A DNA stretch of 64,000 nucleotides from Brucella sp. 21LCYQ03 (GTDB lineage Bacteria > Pseudomonadota > Alphaproteobacteria > Rhizobiales > Rhizobiaceae): the NCBI RefSeq assembly GCF_023554105.1, contig NZ_JAMJWE010000001.1, positions 124,001 to 188,000 on the forward strand, in the 5' to 3' direction. Within the stretch, counting starts at the first letter, position 1, and each line of letters starts with the position of its first letter. Of the stretch, positions 1-8,147 are shown in pieces. Made by a program: the position numbers and the translations under genes. The notes below the pieces were generated by a model. That model did not search any database. It had not been told where the DNA came from and was given only the letters and a program-made list of their open reading frames with translations.

Positions 1-1113
1 TTCATTGATCTTGGAGCGCAGCGCGCGCGTATCGAAGACCGTCTCAATGCCGCCGTTACCAAGGTTGTTGCGGAAGGCCGCTATATTCTCGGTCCTGAAG
101 TTGCGGAGTTCGAAAAGAAGCTCGGTGAATATCTGGGTGTGGAACATGTGATTGCTTGTGCTAACGGTACTGACGCCTTGCAGATGCCGTTGATGGCACG
201 CGGCATTGGTCCGGGTCATGCGGTTTTTGTGCCGTCGTTCACCTTTGCTGCGACTGCTGAAGTTGTTGCGCTTGTTGGTGCAGAGCCGGTTTTTGTCGAT
301 GTGGATGCCGACAGCTACAACATGAATGTTGAGCAGCTTGAAGCGGCGATTGCAGCTATTCGCAAGGAAGGTCGTCTTGAGCCAAAGGCGATTATCGCTG
401 TTGATCTGTTCGGTCTTGCTGCTGACTACAACCGCATCACAGCGATTGCGGAGCGCGAAGGCCTGTTCATCATTGAAGATGCGGCGCAGTCGGTTGGTGG
501 CAAGCGTGACAATGTCATGTGTGGTGCTTTCGGCCATGTTGGTGCGACAAGCTTCTATCCGGCCAAGCCGCTCGGCTGCTATGGCGACGGCGGTGCAATG
601 TTCACCAATGATGCTGAGCTCGCTGACACGCTGCGCTCCGTGTTGTTCCACGGCAAGGGCGAAACGCAGTATGACAATGTCCGCATTGGTCTTAACTCGC
701 GTCTCGATACCATTCAGGCTGCTATTCTTCTTGAAAAGCTGGCGATCCTTGAAGACGAAATGGAAGCGCGTGACCGTATTGCCAAGCGCTACAATGAACT
801 GCTCAAGGATGTAGTCAAGGTTCCGGGTCTGCCTGCTGGCAATCGTTCTGCCTGGGCGCAGTATTCGATTGAAAGCGAAAACCGCGATGGTCTGAAGGCA
901 CATCTTCAGGCGGCTGGCGTTCCATCGGTTATTTACTACGTAAAGCCTTTGCATCAGCAGACGGCTTACAAGCATTATCCGATTGCACCGGGCGGTCTGC
1001 CTGTTTCAGAAGCCCTGCCTGCACGTATTCTAAGCCTGCCGATGCATCCATATCTTTCGGAAGAAGATCAGGACAAGATTATCGGCGCGATCCGTGGTTT
1101 TCACGGTAAATAA
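1..1113 (+). CDS. DegT/DnrJ/EryC1/StrS family PLP-dependent sugar aminotransferase (5' end missing)
   Basis: The frame is open from the first base of the window, so the start lies upstream and 370 codons are visible. Members of this family transfer an amino group to keto-sugar nucleotides in surface polysaccharide or antibiotic sugar pathways. The PLP-binding lysine is in the stretch FYPAKPLGCYGDGG (codon 565-567), and the family motif EDAAQS is at about 475-492. It is followed by a Rho-independent terminator. No sugar-pathway partner is visible to the right, so the substrate cannot be told from this window. Fold assignment is sure; the exact sugar is not. Confidence 0.9.
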   Translation, partial: FIDLGAQRARIEDRLNAAVTKVVAEGRYILGPEVAEFEKKLGEYLGVEHVIACANGTDALQMPLMARGIGPGHAVFVPSFTFAATAEVVALVGAEPVFVDVDADSYNMNVEQLEAAIAAIRKEGRLEPKAIIAVDLFGLAADYNRITAIAEREGLFIIEDAAQSVGGKRDNVMCGAFGHVGATSFYPAKPLGCYGDGGAMFTNDAELADTLRSVLFHGKGETQYDNVRIGLNSRLDTIQAAILLEKLAILEDEMEARDRIAKRYNELLKDVVKVPGLPAGNRSAWAQYSIESENRDGLKAHLQAAGVPSVIYYVKPLHQQTAYKHYPIAPGGLPVSEALPARILSLPMHPYLSEEDQDKIIGAIRGFHGK

Positions 1114-1135
1114 GCCTGATAATCAGTGATTGAGA

Positions 1136-1163
1136 AAAGCCCGGCGAAAGTCGGGCTTTCTTA
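1136..1163. terminator. Rho-independent terminator
   Basis: AGCCCG (1138-1143) pairs with CGGGCT (1152-1157), flanked by A and T runs. It can end both the aminotransferase transcript and the opposing AbrB-family gene. Confidence 0.75.
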
Positions 1164-2270
1164 TTTCTGCCGTTTCGCGATACGTGAGGCGACGAAACGG
1201 GCAATTGCCGGACCAGCAAGCAGTACGATGAAAAAGCGGCTTGTTTGCATGGCGATGATGAATGGCAGATCGACATGGCTTGATGCTGCGATAATCGCCA
1301 CGGTGTCGGCACCGCCGGGACTTGTGGCGAGATAAGCGGTGAGGGGATCAAGACCCAGAAAATGGCCGAGTGCCATGCCGAACAATCCGCAGATGGCAAT
1401 CAGAATGAGCGTTGATCCAAGCACCGCAGGAAAGGCACGGGCCGCATGCGCAATGATGCCACGCGTAAAACCAAGACCGATGCGCCAGCCGATGAAAATG
1501 TAGCTGCCTGCCAGCAACCATGGCGGCAGGTCGATGGTCATCAGACCAATATCTTGCAGCAATGCGCCCAAAGCGAGCGGCACAAGCATTGCTCCGGTTG
1601 GAATGCGTGATAATTGGCCGAGATAAGCACCGCAGACGATCAAAGCGAGTGTTGGGCCAAGTGTGTGCCAGTTTATCGCTGGAAACCATTCTATGGCCGC
1701 CGGAGCCACAATTTCGATATCGGTCGTGAACATCACGACGAGCGAGGCAGCGGTCGCAACGAGAACAACGCGCAGATATTGCATGAAGGCGATCAGTCGA
1801 GCGTCTGCGCCGAAAGATTCGGCCATCAATACGATTGCCGTGGCCGCTCCCGGTGAGACGCCCCAGACGGCAGTTGTTCCCGGTAAAACGCGAAACCTTG
1901 CGAGAAGATAGCCGACCGTCGTGCTCGCGAGCAGCGTGAAGCCGGTCGACAGCAGGATGATCGGCAGATGCTGCCCCATATTGCCGAAAAATTCCTGCGT
2001 CATGGCACGTGCGATAAGTAAGCCGACAATTGCCTGTGCAAGCAGCGAGAAATGGGTATGAACCTTAATCGCGCTTTCGCGTGATGCCAGAACAATCGCG
2101 CCGAGCATCGCTCCCAAGAGAAATGCGGCCGGTAGCCCAAGTCGCTCGCCGATATAGATGAAAATTGCAGACGCAACCAGCAGCAAGCCCCATTGGACTG
2201 GCTTTGGTTTGTGGCTGATCGTGAATCTATCGCGGGCCTTTTCTTGCCCGGGGAGGACGGGTTTCTGCAT
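1161..2270 (-). CDS. AbrB-family integral membrane protein
   Basis: A 369-residue hydrophobic protein with about ten membrane segments arranged as two similar halves, as in the AbrB duplication family (PF05145, sometimes named ammonia monooxygenase-like or putative transporter). The repeated motif is visible as GVSPGAATAIVLMAES in the first half and TSPGGADTVAIIAASS in the second. I choose ATG 2270 because AGGA lies about ten bases before it; the in-frame TTG at 2279 is too close to that site. It is not related to the Bacillus DNA-binding AbrB. The transported substrate, if any, is unknown. Confidence 0.8.
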   Translation of the reverse strand: MQKPVLPGQEKARDRFTISHKPKPVQWGLLLVASAIFIYIGERLGLPAAFLLGAMLGAIVLASRESAIKVHTHFSLLAQAIVGLLIARAMTQEFFGNMGQHLPIILLSTGFTLLASTTVGYLLARFRVLPGTTAVWGVSPGAATAIVLMAESFGADARLIAFMQYLRVVLVATAASLVVMFTTDIEIVAPAAIEWFPAINWHTLGPTLALIVCGAYLGQLSRIPTGAMLVPLALGALLQDIGLMTIDLPPWLLAGSYIFIGWRIGLGFTRGIIAHAARAFPAVLGSTLILIAICGLFGMALGHFLGLDPLTAYLATSPGGADTVAIIAASSHVDLPFIIAMQTSRFFIVLLAGPAIARFVASRIAKRQK

Positions 2271-2360
2271 CGCGCGCAATTCCTACTACTAGGTGCAGCA
2301 GGAATGCAAACGTGAATTAGCACATGCCGCGCAATAAGCTCACCGCGCGGCATGATCAGG

Positions 2361-2957
2361 TCAGAGGATCGTGCCGAACTCCATGCTGATTGGCTCAATC
2401 AGTGCCAGAAATGCGTCACAGTCTGAATTGCCTTGCCAGCTTGCGCAGATTTCGGTGGCAGTCGTTTCGTTATCGGCAAAAGCCAGATCAACGAAAATGC
2501 CATCTGCAAGTTTGACGAGATGCTGTCTTTGCCAGCCGGGCTGATGCGACAGGTGCTTGCTGACCATCGCAGCATAGGCTTCGCGCATGGCTTGTTCGTT
2601 TGCGCCAGATTTCAGGCGGAAGCGGCCAAGCTCAATGCCGTTCTCTGATTTGACAGGTATTTCCGGCTTTGTTGGTGCCGTATAATGGCCTATCGATACC
2701 ATCTGTTTCAGGGTCGCCCTGAAGGCTGCAAATTCTGGCGCTGTGCCAACGCGTTCTGCTGCGTCCAGTGCATCATCCATAGAGGCCCATGCGACGAGAT
2801 CCGCGCGATCCTCGGCATCACTGGCTCCGGTGAATGGAGCCCATGATATAAAACCGGGCAGGGCGCTGATTTGTTTTATTGCGTTGTTACGTTCCTTGTC
2901 GGCAGTTGGGGCATCGTTGATTTTATAAACGACGATTTCGTAGTAAGGGATAGACAT
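2361..2957 (-). CDS. Double ABM-like (dimeric alpha-beta barrel) protein
   Basis: A 198-residue soluble protein with two halves of similar pattern: residues 1-95 begin YYEIVVYKIND and have W39 and W57 in core positions; residues 105-198 begin IELGRFRLKSG with a PGWQRQHLVKLADG strand-turn. This is the usual look of antibiotic-biosynthesis-monooxygenase-like folds. AAGGAG precedes ATG 2957. It is divergent from a WYL-type regulator across a palindrome, which suggests that the regulator controls it. Similar pairs are common in Proteobacteria, but the enzyme reaction, if there is one, is not known to me. Confidence 0.6.
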   Translation of the reverse strand: MSIPYYEIVVYKINDAPTADKERNNAIKQISALPGFISWAPFTGASDAEDRADLVAWASMDDALDAAERVGTAPEFAAFRATLKQMVSIGHYTAPTKPEIPVKSENGIELGRFRLKSGANEQAMREAYAAMVSKHLSHQPGWQRQHLVKLADGIFVDLAFADNETTATEICASWQGNSDCDAFLALIEPISMEFGTIL

Positions 2958-2998
2958 GAGGTACTCCTTTTCATCTGGAGTGCCGCAAATACATCTTC

Positions 2999-3021
2999 CC
3001 CCTGACAGTTTTTGTCAGGGG
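2999..3021. promoter_or_regulatory. Palindromic operator and promoter between divergent genes
   Basis: CCCCTGACA (2999-3007) and TGTCAGGGG (3013-3021) are perfect inverted repeats around GTTTT. TGACAG (3003-3008) could be the -35 of the regulator gene with TATAGA (3027-3032) as -10, spacer 18. That would start transcription next to ATG 3041 and put the operator on the -35. Autoregulation is inferred. Confidence 0.6.
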
Positions 3022-3040
3022 TGTGGTATAGACCTTCCCT

Positions 3041-3718
3041 ATGAAAACTCTGCGACTTTTTTCTTTGCTCGATAGGCTTCGTTGTGCGTCCGCGCCTGTT
3101 TCGGCGGAGACGCTTGCGGAGCTTATGGAGGTTTCGCCCCGCACGATTTATCGAGATATGGCGACTTTACAGGCCATGGGCGCGCCGATCAGAGGCGAAG
3201 CGGGCTTAGGGTATCAGCTCGAAAAGGGGTATTTTCTGCCGCCATTGCATTTCGATGCCGATGAGCTTGAAGCGATTATGCTTGGCGTCAGACTCGTGGT
3301 GGCACGAGGTGATGAAGAATTATCTGCCGCAGCGCAGCGCGTATCGGGAAAGCTCAGCGCTACGATGCAGTCGGGAGCAGGGGATCGATATAAAAATCTT
3401 CCGCTCAGAGCTGTATCGAAAATGACTGAGGAACACAGCAAGGCCAATCTGCATCTATCATTTCTGAGGCGGGCGGTTCGCGATCGCGTTATCGTAAAAA
3501 TCGAATATCTGGACCTTCGGGGCAAAGTCACTGAACGCAGCGTAAGGCCGCTTGGGCTGACAATGTTTGATGCCGTTTGGCTGCTGACCGGCTGGTGTGA
3601 AAATCGCAATGATTTCCGCAACTTCCGGCTTGATCGCATCACCAACATTGTGAGCGATGGACAAGTATTCCGTCATCAGAAAGGCCAGCGTTTCGAGGAC
3701 TATTTGCTGACGCTTTAA
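3041..3718 (+). CDS. YafY-type HTH/WYL-domain transcriptional regulator
   Basis: A 225-residue regulator. Residues 3-58 form a DeoR-type helix-turn-helix (VSAETLAELMEVSPRTIYRDM), followed by the linker PIRGEAGLGYQL. A WYL-type ligand-sensing domain covers about 135-215, seen as VIVKIEYLDLRGKVTERSVRPLGL in part and WLLTGWCENRNDFRNFRLDRI in part. The start has no Shine-Dalgarno site, and a -10-like TATAGA ends nine bases upstream, so the mRNA may be leaderless. It is probably an autoregulator that also represses the divergent ABM-like gene through the palindrome at 2999-3021. Confidence 0.85.
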   Translation: MKTLRLFSLLDRLRCASAPVSAETLAELMEVSPRTIYRDMATLQAMGAPIRGEAGLGYQLEKGYFLPPLHFDADELEAIMLGVRLVVARGDEELSAAAQRVSGKLSATMQSGAGDRYKNLPLRAVSKMTEEHSKANLHLSFLRRAVRDRVIVKIEYLDLRGKVTERSVRPLGLTMFDAVWLLTGWCENRNDFRNFRLDRITNIVSDGQVFRHQKGQRFEDYLLTL

Positions 3719-3724
3719 AAACAG

Positions 3725-3763
3725 AAAAGGCCCGGCGCCCTCTCGGATACCGTGCCTTTTTCG
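3725..3763. terminator. Bidirectional Rho-independent terminator
   Basis: AAAAGGC (3725-3731) pairs with GCCTTTT (3754-3760), with an inner CGG/CCG pair. It lies between the WYL regulator gene and the oppositely oriented FliJ-like gene. Confidence 0.7.
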
Positions 3764-3779
3764 ATAGTGTTCGGCTGTT

Positions 3780-4172
3780 TTAGCCGATCATTGCGCGACG
3801 CTGGTTGAGCGGGCGCTCAACGATTTCGCGAGGTGCCTTGACGCCGTCGCGCTCTTCCAGCGCTTCTGCTTTCGCAAGATCCGCTTCGGCGACAACGAGT
3901 TCAGCTTCGGCGGCTTCTTTCTGCTGCATCAGATCGCGAATCGAACCAAACAGATTGTCGCGACGCTGGCGTGCAGCTTTCGCAAAGGTCGGATAAGCGA
4001 AATGATTGATGTCAGTGATGCCTGCCTTCTTTTCTTCCGATAGAATCTGGGCGTCGAGTTCTCCGGCCATCCGTTCGAACTCACCCATCATCAGGTCCAG
4101 TTGACCCAGTTGACGGCGCTTTTCCTTCACCTGGAACAATTTCAGCCTGACGAGGCTTTCACGTGGCTTCAT
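3780..4172 (-). CDS. fliJ: FliJ-like coiled-coil protein
   Basis: A 130-residue charged helical protein, MKPRESLVRLKLFQVKEKRRQ at the N-terminus, with long heptad-rich helices (about 12-50 and 65-115). Size, composition and its place divergent from ctrA fit the FliJ-type flagellar export chaperone annotated there in Rhizobiales; FliJ is a small helical-hairpin stalk protein that works with the FliI ATPase. No other flagellar gene is visible, so the name rests on look and neighbourhood. ATG 4172 is chosen; a longer in-frame start at 4289 would extend into the regulatory region and add unrelated residues. FliJ sequences diverge strongly, hence moderate confidence. Confidence 0.55.
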   Translation of the reverse strand: MKPRESLVRLKLFQVKEKRRQLGQLDLMMGEFERMAGELDAQILSEEKKAGITDINHFAYPTFAKAARQRRDNLFGSIRDLMQQKEAAEAELVVAEADLAKAEALEERDGVKAPREIVERPLNQRRAMIG

Positions 4173-4326
4173 ACGCAATACTCCTTGAACACCAACCAGC
4201 TTTCTACACGTTGGGGCGTTCCCCCCGACTTTATTAACAGGCATATAAGGGAGCCGTTTTCCCATAATATGCCGCCTAAACCATTGCAAAGCTTTGCTTT
4301 TCAGGGCTTTCGCTAAGCAGACAGTG

Positions 4327-4340
4327 TTAAGAGTGGTTAA
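4327..4340. promoter_or_regulatory. Candidate CtrA box TTAA-N6-TTAA
   Basis: TTAA at 4327-4330 and 4337-4340 are spaced by six bases, close to the CtrA consensus (TTAA-N6/7-TTAA). Further TTAA half-sites lie at 4359, 4402, 4422, 4487, 4500 and 4575, with TTAACCAT at 4612-4619. The 531-bp spacer between fliJ and ctrA (4173-4703) holds no gene that I can support. Confidence 0.5.
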
Positions 4341-4470
4341 TTTTAGCGAAACGAAAAGTTAATATTCCGCCCTTTTGGTAACCATTTCTTTACCTGCAAC
4401 GTTAATCATACGCGTTAGGAATTAAGGCTCGGTAAATACGGTGTGCTTTTTGAGTAACAGGTGAAAGCTA

Positions 4471-4603
4471 GAGTCAATTGAATCACTTAAGAGGTTTTCT
4501 TAATGTGGTTTATGAGTATCGGGTGGATGAGGAAATTGCTTATGATTCAGGTGGATGCGCTTTTTTTCTAATAGTTAAAGAAATAGGCTTGCCAACCAGA
4601 ATC
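4471..4603. promoter_or_regulatory. Cluster of four GANTC (CcrM) methylation sites upstream of ctrA
   Basis: GAGTC 4471-4475, GAATC 4480-4484, GATTC 4544-4548 and GAATC 4599-4603. About 0.5 would be expected by chance in 133 bp. In Caulobacter the methylation state of a GANTC site tunes a ctrA promoter, so the same role is inferred here. Confidence 0.6.
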
Positions 4604-4703
4604 ATATTTTGTTAACCATTTGCAGGCACCTTCATACTAAGGCAACGACATTTCCGTCAGCTGCCGTGAGGGAAAACTGGTCAGCGGCGGAAAGGGGATA
4701 AGT

Positions 4704-5405
4704 ATGCGCGTCCTTTTGATTGAAGACGACAGTGCTATCGCACAAAGCATTGAACTCATGCTTAAGTCCGAGAGCTTCAATGTCTACACCACCGATCTGG
4801 GTGAAGAAGGCATCGATCTCGGCAAGCTTTATGATTATGACATCATTCTGCTGGACCTGAACTTGCCGGACATGTCCGGTTATGAAGTTCTGCGTACTCT
4901 GCGTCTTTCGAAGGTTAAGACGCCAATCCTCATCCTCTCCGGCATGGCTGGCATTGAGGACAAGGTTCGTGGTCTCGGCTTCGGTGCAGACGACTACATG
5001 ACGAAGCCGTTCCATAAGGACGAGCTGATTGCCCGTATTCATGCGATTGTTCGTCGTTCCAAGGGTCATGCCCAGTCGGTCATCACCACTGGCGATCTGA
5101 TTGTTAACCTCGACGCAAAGACCGTCGAAGTTGGTGGTCAGCGCGTTCATCTGACCGGCAAAGAATATCAGATGCTTGAGCTGCTCTCGCTGCGTAAGGG
5201 CACGACGCTCACTAAGGAAATGTTCCTTAACCACCTTTATGGCGGTATGGACGAGCCTGAGTTGAAGATCATCGACGTATTTATCTGCAAGCTGCGTAAA
5301 AAGCTGGATGCCGTTTCCGGTAGCCAGAGCTTCATCGAAACCGTCTGGGGCCGTGGCTATGTGCTGCGCGAGCCAGATGGCACAGAGTTGCGCGAAATCG
5401 CATAA
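4704..5405 (+). CDS. ctrA: Cell-cycle response regulator CtrA
   Basis: 233 residues with a receiver domain (1-115) and an OmpR-type winged helix (about 125-225). The acidic pocket D8/D9, phosphoacceptor D51 in LLDLNLPDM and switch lysine in [11 protein letters not shown] are all present. The DNA-binding part holds [14 protein letters not shown] and [11 protein letters not shown]. CtrA is the essential alphaproteobacterial master regulator that silences the origin and drives division and envelope genes. AAAGGGG precedes ATG 4704. It is preceded by a long spacer with GANTC sites and TTAA boxes, which points to control by CcrM methylation and by CtrA itself. It converges on chpT, the gene for its phosphodonor. 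Confidence 0.98.
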   Translation: MRVLLIEDDSAIAQSIELMLKSESFNVYTTDLGEEGIDLGKLYDYDIILLDLNLPDMSGYEVLRTLRLSKVKTPILILSGMAGIEDKVRGLGFGADDYMTKPFHKDELIARIHAIVRRSKGHAQSVITTGDLIVNLDAKTVEVGGQRVHLTGKEYQMLELLSLRKGTTLTKEMFLNHLYGGMDEPELKIIDVFICKLRKKLDAVSGSQSFIETVWGRGYVLREPDGTELREIA

Positions 5406-5430
5406 GCGCTTTTTCAAGGCTGGAATGAAT

Positions 5431-5460
5431 AAGGCTCCGCTTTGGCGGGGCCTTTTCTTT
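5431..5460 (+). terminator. ctrA terminator
   Basis: AAGGCTCCGC (5431-5440) pairs with GCGGGGCCTT (5445-5454) with one G-T pair, followed by TTCTTTT. Confidence 0.8.
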
Positions 5461-5474
5461 TAGCTGCATTAAAC

Positions 5475-5506
5475 AAAAAAGCGCAGGTTTGACCCTGCGC
5501 TTTTTT
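5475..5506. terminator. Bidirectional terminator between ctrA and chpT
   Basis: AAAAAAGCGCAGG and CCTGCGCTTTTTT are inverted repeats around a short loop; either strand ends in a U run. Confidence 0.8.
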
Positions 5507-5521
5507 GTAATCAGTTATCAT

Positions 5522-6151
5522 TTATTCGGCAGAGAAAACGATATCTTCTGCTGTGGCGTGAATAGAGATCGTCATGCCTGCTTCTTCGGCGAGCAGAAGC
5601 GTGTAATATGGCTGAACCGAATGCGCATCGATTGGCTCTTCCGGTTCTCCACCTGAATGAAGTTCAAGGAACTTTGGCGGAACGCGCAGCATACGGCCCT
5701 TTACTGTAATGACGAAACGCGGGTCGGTATCACCATTTTCGAGACGCACTGCCAGCGAACCACCACGCGGAATGGCGGCGTTACCGATCAGCAGCATATT
5801 GAGCAGCAACTTGACCTTGTTCTTTGGCAGCAGGACGCGTGCGCCATCCCATGTCAGTTCTGGCTTTTCATTTGCGAAATATTGTGTGGCGACGTGCTGT
5901 GCATCGCCGGTATCGATTTGTACGCCTGCAGAACCGGCAGCGCCAAATGCGATGCGGGCAAATTGGAGGCGGGCGGAAGCGTTGCGTGCACTGGATTTGA
6001 TGAGCGCCATCGCGTCTTCATCCGCGCCGCCTTCTTCCAGCAACTCAAGACCATTGTTGATCGCGCCTACCGGCGAAATGATGTCATGACAGATACGGCT
6101 GCACAAAAGCGCACCAAGATCGAGTGCGGACAGGGTAACAGGCAATGGCAT
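5522..6151 (-). CDS. chpT: Histidine phosphotransferase ChpT
   Basis: 209 residues. The DHp-like helix carries the phospho-relay histidine H22 in SRICHDIISPVGAINNGLELL (residues 18-38), followed by a degenerate ATPase-like domain (about 85-205) without the ATP-binding boxes of true kinases. In alphaproteobacteria ChpT takes phosphate from CckA and passes it to CtrA and CpdR. GGAGAA precedes ATG 6151. It converges on ctrA, a conserved arrangement in Brucella and relatives. It is not an active kinase; the fold is that of a dimeric phosphotransferase. Confidence 0.93.
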   Translation of the reverse strand: MPLPVTLSALDLGALLCSRICHDIISPVGAINNGLELLEEGGADEDAMALIKSSARNASARLQFARIAFGAAGSAGVQIDTGDAQHVATQYFANEKPELTWDGARVLLPKNKVKLLLNMLLIGNAAIPRGGSLAVRLENGDTDPRFVITVKGRMLRVPPKFLELHSGGEPEEPIDAHSVQPYYTLLLAEEAGMTISIHATAEDIVFSAE

Positions 6152-6465
6152 GGTGTTTTCTCCAGGCGCGAACCGTCTCTGATGATCGTCTCTTAGACGA
6201 TGTCAGGCGGCAATCAGTTGATGAGCATAAATCCCGACGAATCAACATCAGGAACCTTGCGAATCTGGATACACGCCACATTGGATTGCCGCAAGAAAGC
6301 TGTTTTTTGATGCCATTCTAAAGCCAATTTCAGCGCATAAAGATTTAGACAAGAATTTAGCGGTTAGAATAAGCGCGATTCGGCAAAAGCGTTCATAAGA
6401 AGCGCGTGCTAAAGCTTTTAACAGGGCGTCAGACAGAGAAGCTGGTAGGCAAAAGGAATTTATAA

Positions 6466-7068
6466 ATGGCCATACCGTCCCTGTCGCAGATCGGGTTCCG
6501 CAATGCGGCGTATCGTTTAGCGTTTATTGCGGCCTTCTTGATCTCCATTATCGCCGTGCCGCACAACGCGCTTGCACAGAGCAGTAACTCATACACGGCC
6601 GAGGAAGTTGTTCAGTCGGGCCATCGCTTTTTCGGGTCTACATCCGGCGGAATTGCCAGTGCGGTTGAAAAAGCATTTCAGAGTTTTGGTCTTCCGAACG
6701 GTTATATTCTGGGTGAAGAAGGCTCTGGCGCTTTCATTGGCGGCCTGACCTATGGTGAAGGCACGCTTTACACAAAGAATGCGGGCGATCACCGTACATT
6801 CTGGCAGGGCCCGTCGCTCGGCTGGGATTTCGGGGGACAAGGTTCGCGCGTTATGATGCTCGTCTATAATCTCGATGATATCCAGAGTCTCTATGGTCGC
6901 TATGCGGGTGTTGCGGGTTCTGCTTATGTTATTGCTGGTGTTGGGTTCAATGTACTTAAGCGTGAAAACATAATGCTGGTGCCGATCCGTACAGGTGTTG
7001 GTGCGCGGCTTGGTATCAATATTGGCTATTTGAAACTGTCGGCAGCGCCAACTTGGAATCCATTCTGA
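6466..7068 (+). CDS. eipA: DUF1134 periplasmic envelope-integrity protein (EipA type)
   Basis: 200 residues. An N-terminal signal (hydrophobic 18-33, cleavage likely after PHNALAQ) is followed by one DUF1134 domain rich in glycine and beta strands (GEEGSGAFIGGLTYGEGTL; WQGPSLGWDFGG; VPIRTGVGARLGINIGYL). In Brucella abortus the family member EipA is periplasmic, needed for cell-envelope stress resistance, and reported to be a direct CtrA target. AAGGA precedes ATG 6466. The 314-bp upstream spacer (6152-6465) holds only degenerate TTAG/TTAA elements near 6349-6421 that could be CtrA half-sites. Confidence 0.88.
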   Translation: MAIPSLSQIGFRNAAYRLAFIAAFLISIIAVPHNALAQSSNSYTAEEVVQSGHRFFGSTSGGIASAVEKAFQSFGLPNGYILGEEGSGAFIGGLTYGEGTLYTKNAGDHRTFWQGPSLGWDFGGQGSRVMMLVYNLDDIQSLYGRYAGVAGSAYVIAGVGFNVLKRENIMLVPIRTGVGARLGINIGYLKLSAAPTWNPF

Positions 7069-7078
7069 TTCTTATCAT

Positions 7079-7117
7079 GAGCAGTCGCCAGTCATCCTTA
7101 TGGCTGGTGGCTCCTGT
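7079..7117 (+). terminator. Probable eipA terminator
   Basis: GCCAGTCAT and ATGGCTGGTGGC form an imperfect stem around CCTT, followed by TCCTGTCTTTT. Confidence 0.5.
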
Positions 7118-7124
7118 CTTTTAA

Positions 7125-7167
7125 ACGCGTATCCTGAAAACCGTTTCACAATTTCGAGATGCGATCT
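7125..7167. repeat. Dispersed palindrome family 1, degenerate copy A
   Basis: Starts ACGCGTATCC and ends GAGATGCGATCT around the core GAAAACCGTTTCACA. It matches copies at 8103, 21275, 25377 and 49359 and ends just before the GTG of the next gene. Confidence 0.7.
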
Positions 7168-7180
7168 GATGTGAAAAGCC

Positions 7181-8095
7181 GTGATCCAGTCAGCGCTTAT
7201 TTTCATACTTGGCGTTCTCATGGCGATTTTCGTCGTGGTTCTGCTTGGTCCTTCGGTTTGGCGGCGTGCCTTATTTTTGGCGCGACGGCAAATTCATGCT
7301 GAACTCCCAGTCACTCTTGCAGAAATTCGCGCGGACCGTGATGGCTTGCGTGCAGAACATGCGGTTATCGCCAGCAAGCTCAAGCAGCAGCTCAACTTGG
7401 AACGTGAAAAATCAGCCCGACAACTCATTCAGATTGGTCAGCAACACGATGAACTCAAGCGTTTTGCGGCGCTCGAATCTGACATGGCTGAGCTTCGCGA
7501 AACGCTTATTGCGCGCGATACACGAATAGCAGAGATCACAATTGAACGTGATAATGTCGCTGAAGAAGCAGAAATTGTTGAAGCTGAAGTGCAGCGACTG
7601 CAAAAACACCTTTCATCTCTTGAAGAACTGACCGATACGCTGCGTATAGAGGTGAGTGCCAAAGAGGCCGAGCATGGCCGTTTGGCAAATGAGATGAGCG
7701 AAATGCGTCGGGAACGTAAAGATGCATCTGCTCGCTATAACGAGGTTTCGACGCAATTGACTGCCGCACAGACTGAACTGAAAAGCGAGAAGCGCCGCAA
7801 CACAGAATTGCAGCAGAAGCTCGATAAACTGATTGCTGATTTTTCTGATGCGCAGGAGCGGCTTGAACGTCACGCGCGCAATGGAGCCTCAGCGACAGCC
7901 GCACCAGCAGATATTCTGAAAGAGAATGCAGCATTGCGCGAAGAAATGGCCGTTCTGGCAGCAAAAATGGTCGCCGCTACAGCCGACAAAGAAGGTGCGG
8001 CTTCGCCAATCAACAAGCTGCTTGATGCTGAAAAAGCAGAGAACGGCACCTCTCGCCCCAAAAGCCTTGCAAGCCGCATCCGCGACCTGCGCTAA
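7181..8095 (+). CDS. Membrane-anchored coiled-coil protein of unknown function
   Basis: 304 residues starting at GTG 7181. One membrane segment at about 5-25 (IFILGVLMAIFVVVLLG) is followed by an almost continuous charged coiled coil from about 35 to 270 with heptads such as LTDTLRIEVSAKEAEHGRLAN, and a basic tail SLASRIRDLR. No catalytic motif is seen. The start is not strongly marked; ATG 7220 is an alternative but would cut into the membrane segment. It lies between eipA and sciP, so a structural or envelope role is possible, but I do not recognise a named family. A dispersed repeat sits directly before the start and another after the stop. Confidence 0.75.
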   Translation: MIQSALIFILGVLMAIFVVVLLGPSVWRRALFLARRQIHAELPVTLAEIRADRDGLRAEHAVIASKLKQQLNLEREKSARQLIQIGQQHDELKRFAALESDMAELRETLIARDTRIAEITIERDNVAEEAEIVEAEVQRLQKHLSSLEELTDTLRIEVSAKEAEHGRLANEMSEMRRERKDASARYNEVSTQLTAAQTELKSEKRRNTELQQKLDKLIADFSDAQERLERHARNGASATAAPADILKENAALREEMAVLAAKMVAATADKEGAASPINKLLDAEKAENGTSRPKSLASRIRDLR

Positions 8096-8102
8096 GTATT
8101 AC

Positions 8103-8146
8103 AGCGCGTTTTTTCCGAAAACCGTTTCACACTTTTCGGTATAGGC
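8103..8146. repeat. Dispersed palindrome family 1, copy B
   Basis: GCGCGTTTTTTCCGAAAACC with TTTCACACTTTTCGGTATAG. It fills the gap between two convergent genes and may act as their terminator. Confidence 0.75.
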
Positions 8147-8147
8147 A

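Noticed and set aside
4632..5417. 261-codon frame antisense to ctrA
   Set aside because: Mirror of ctrA; no start signal, no known motif.
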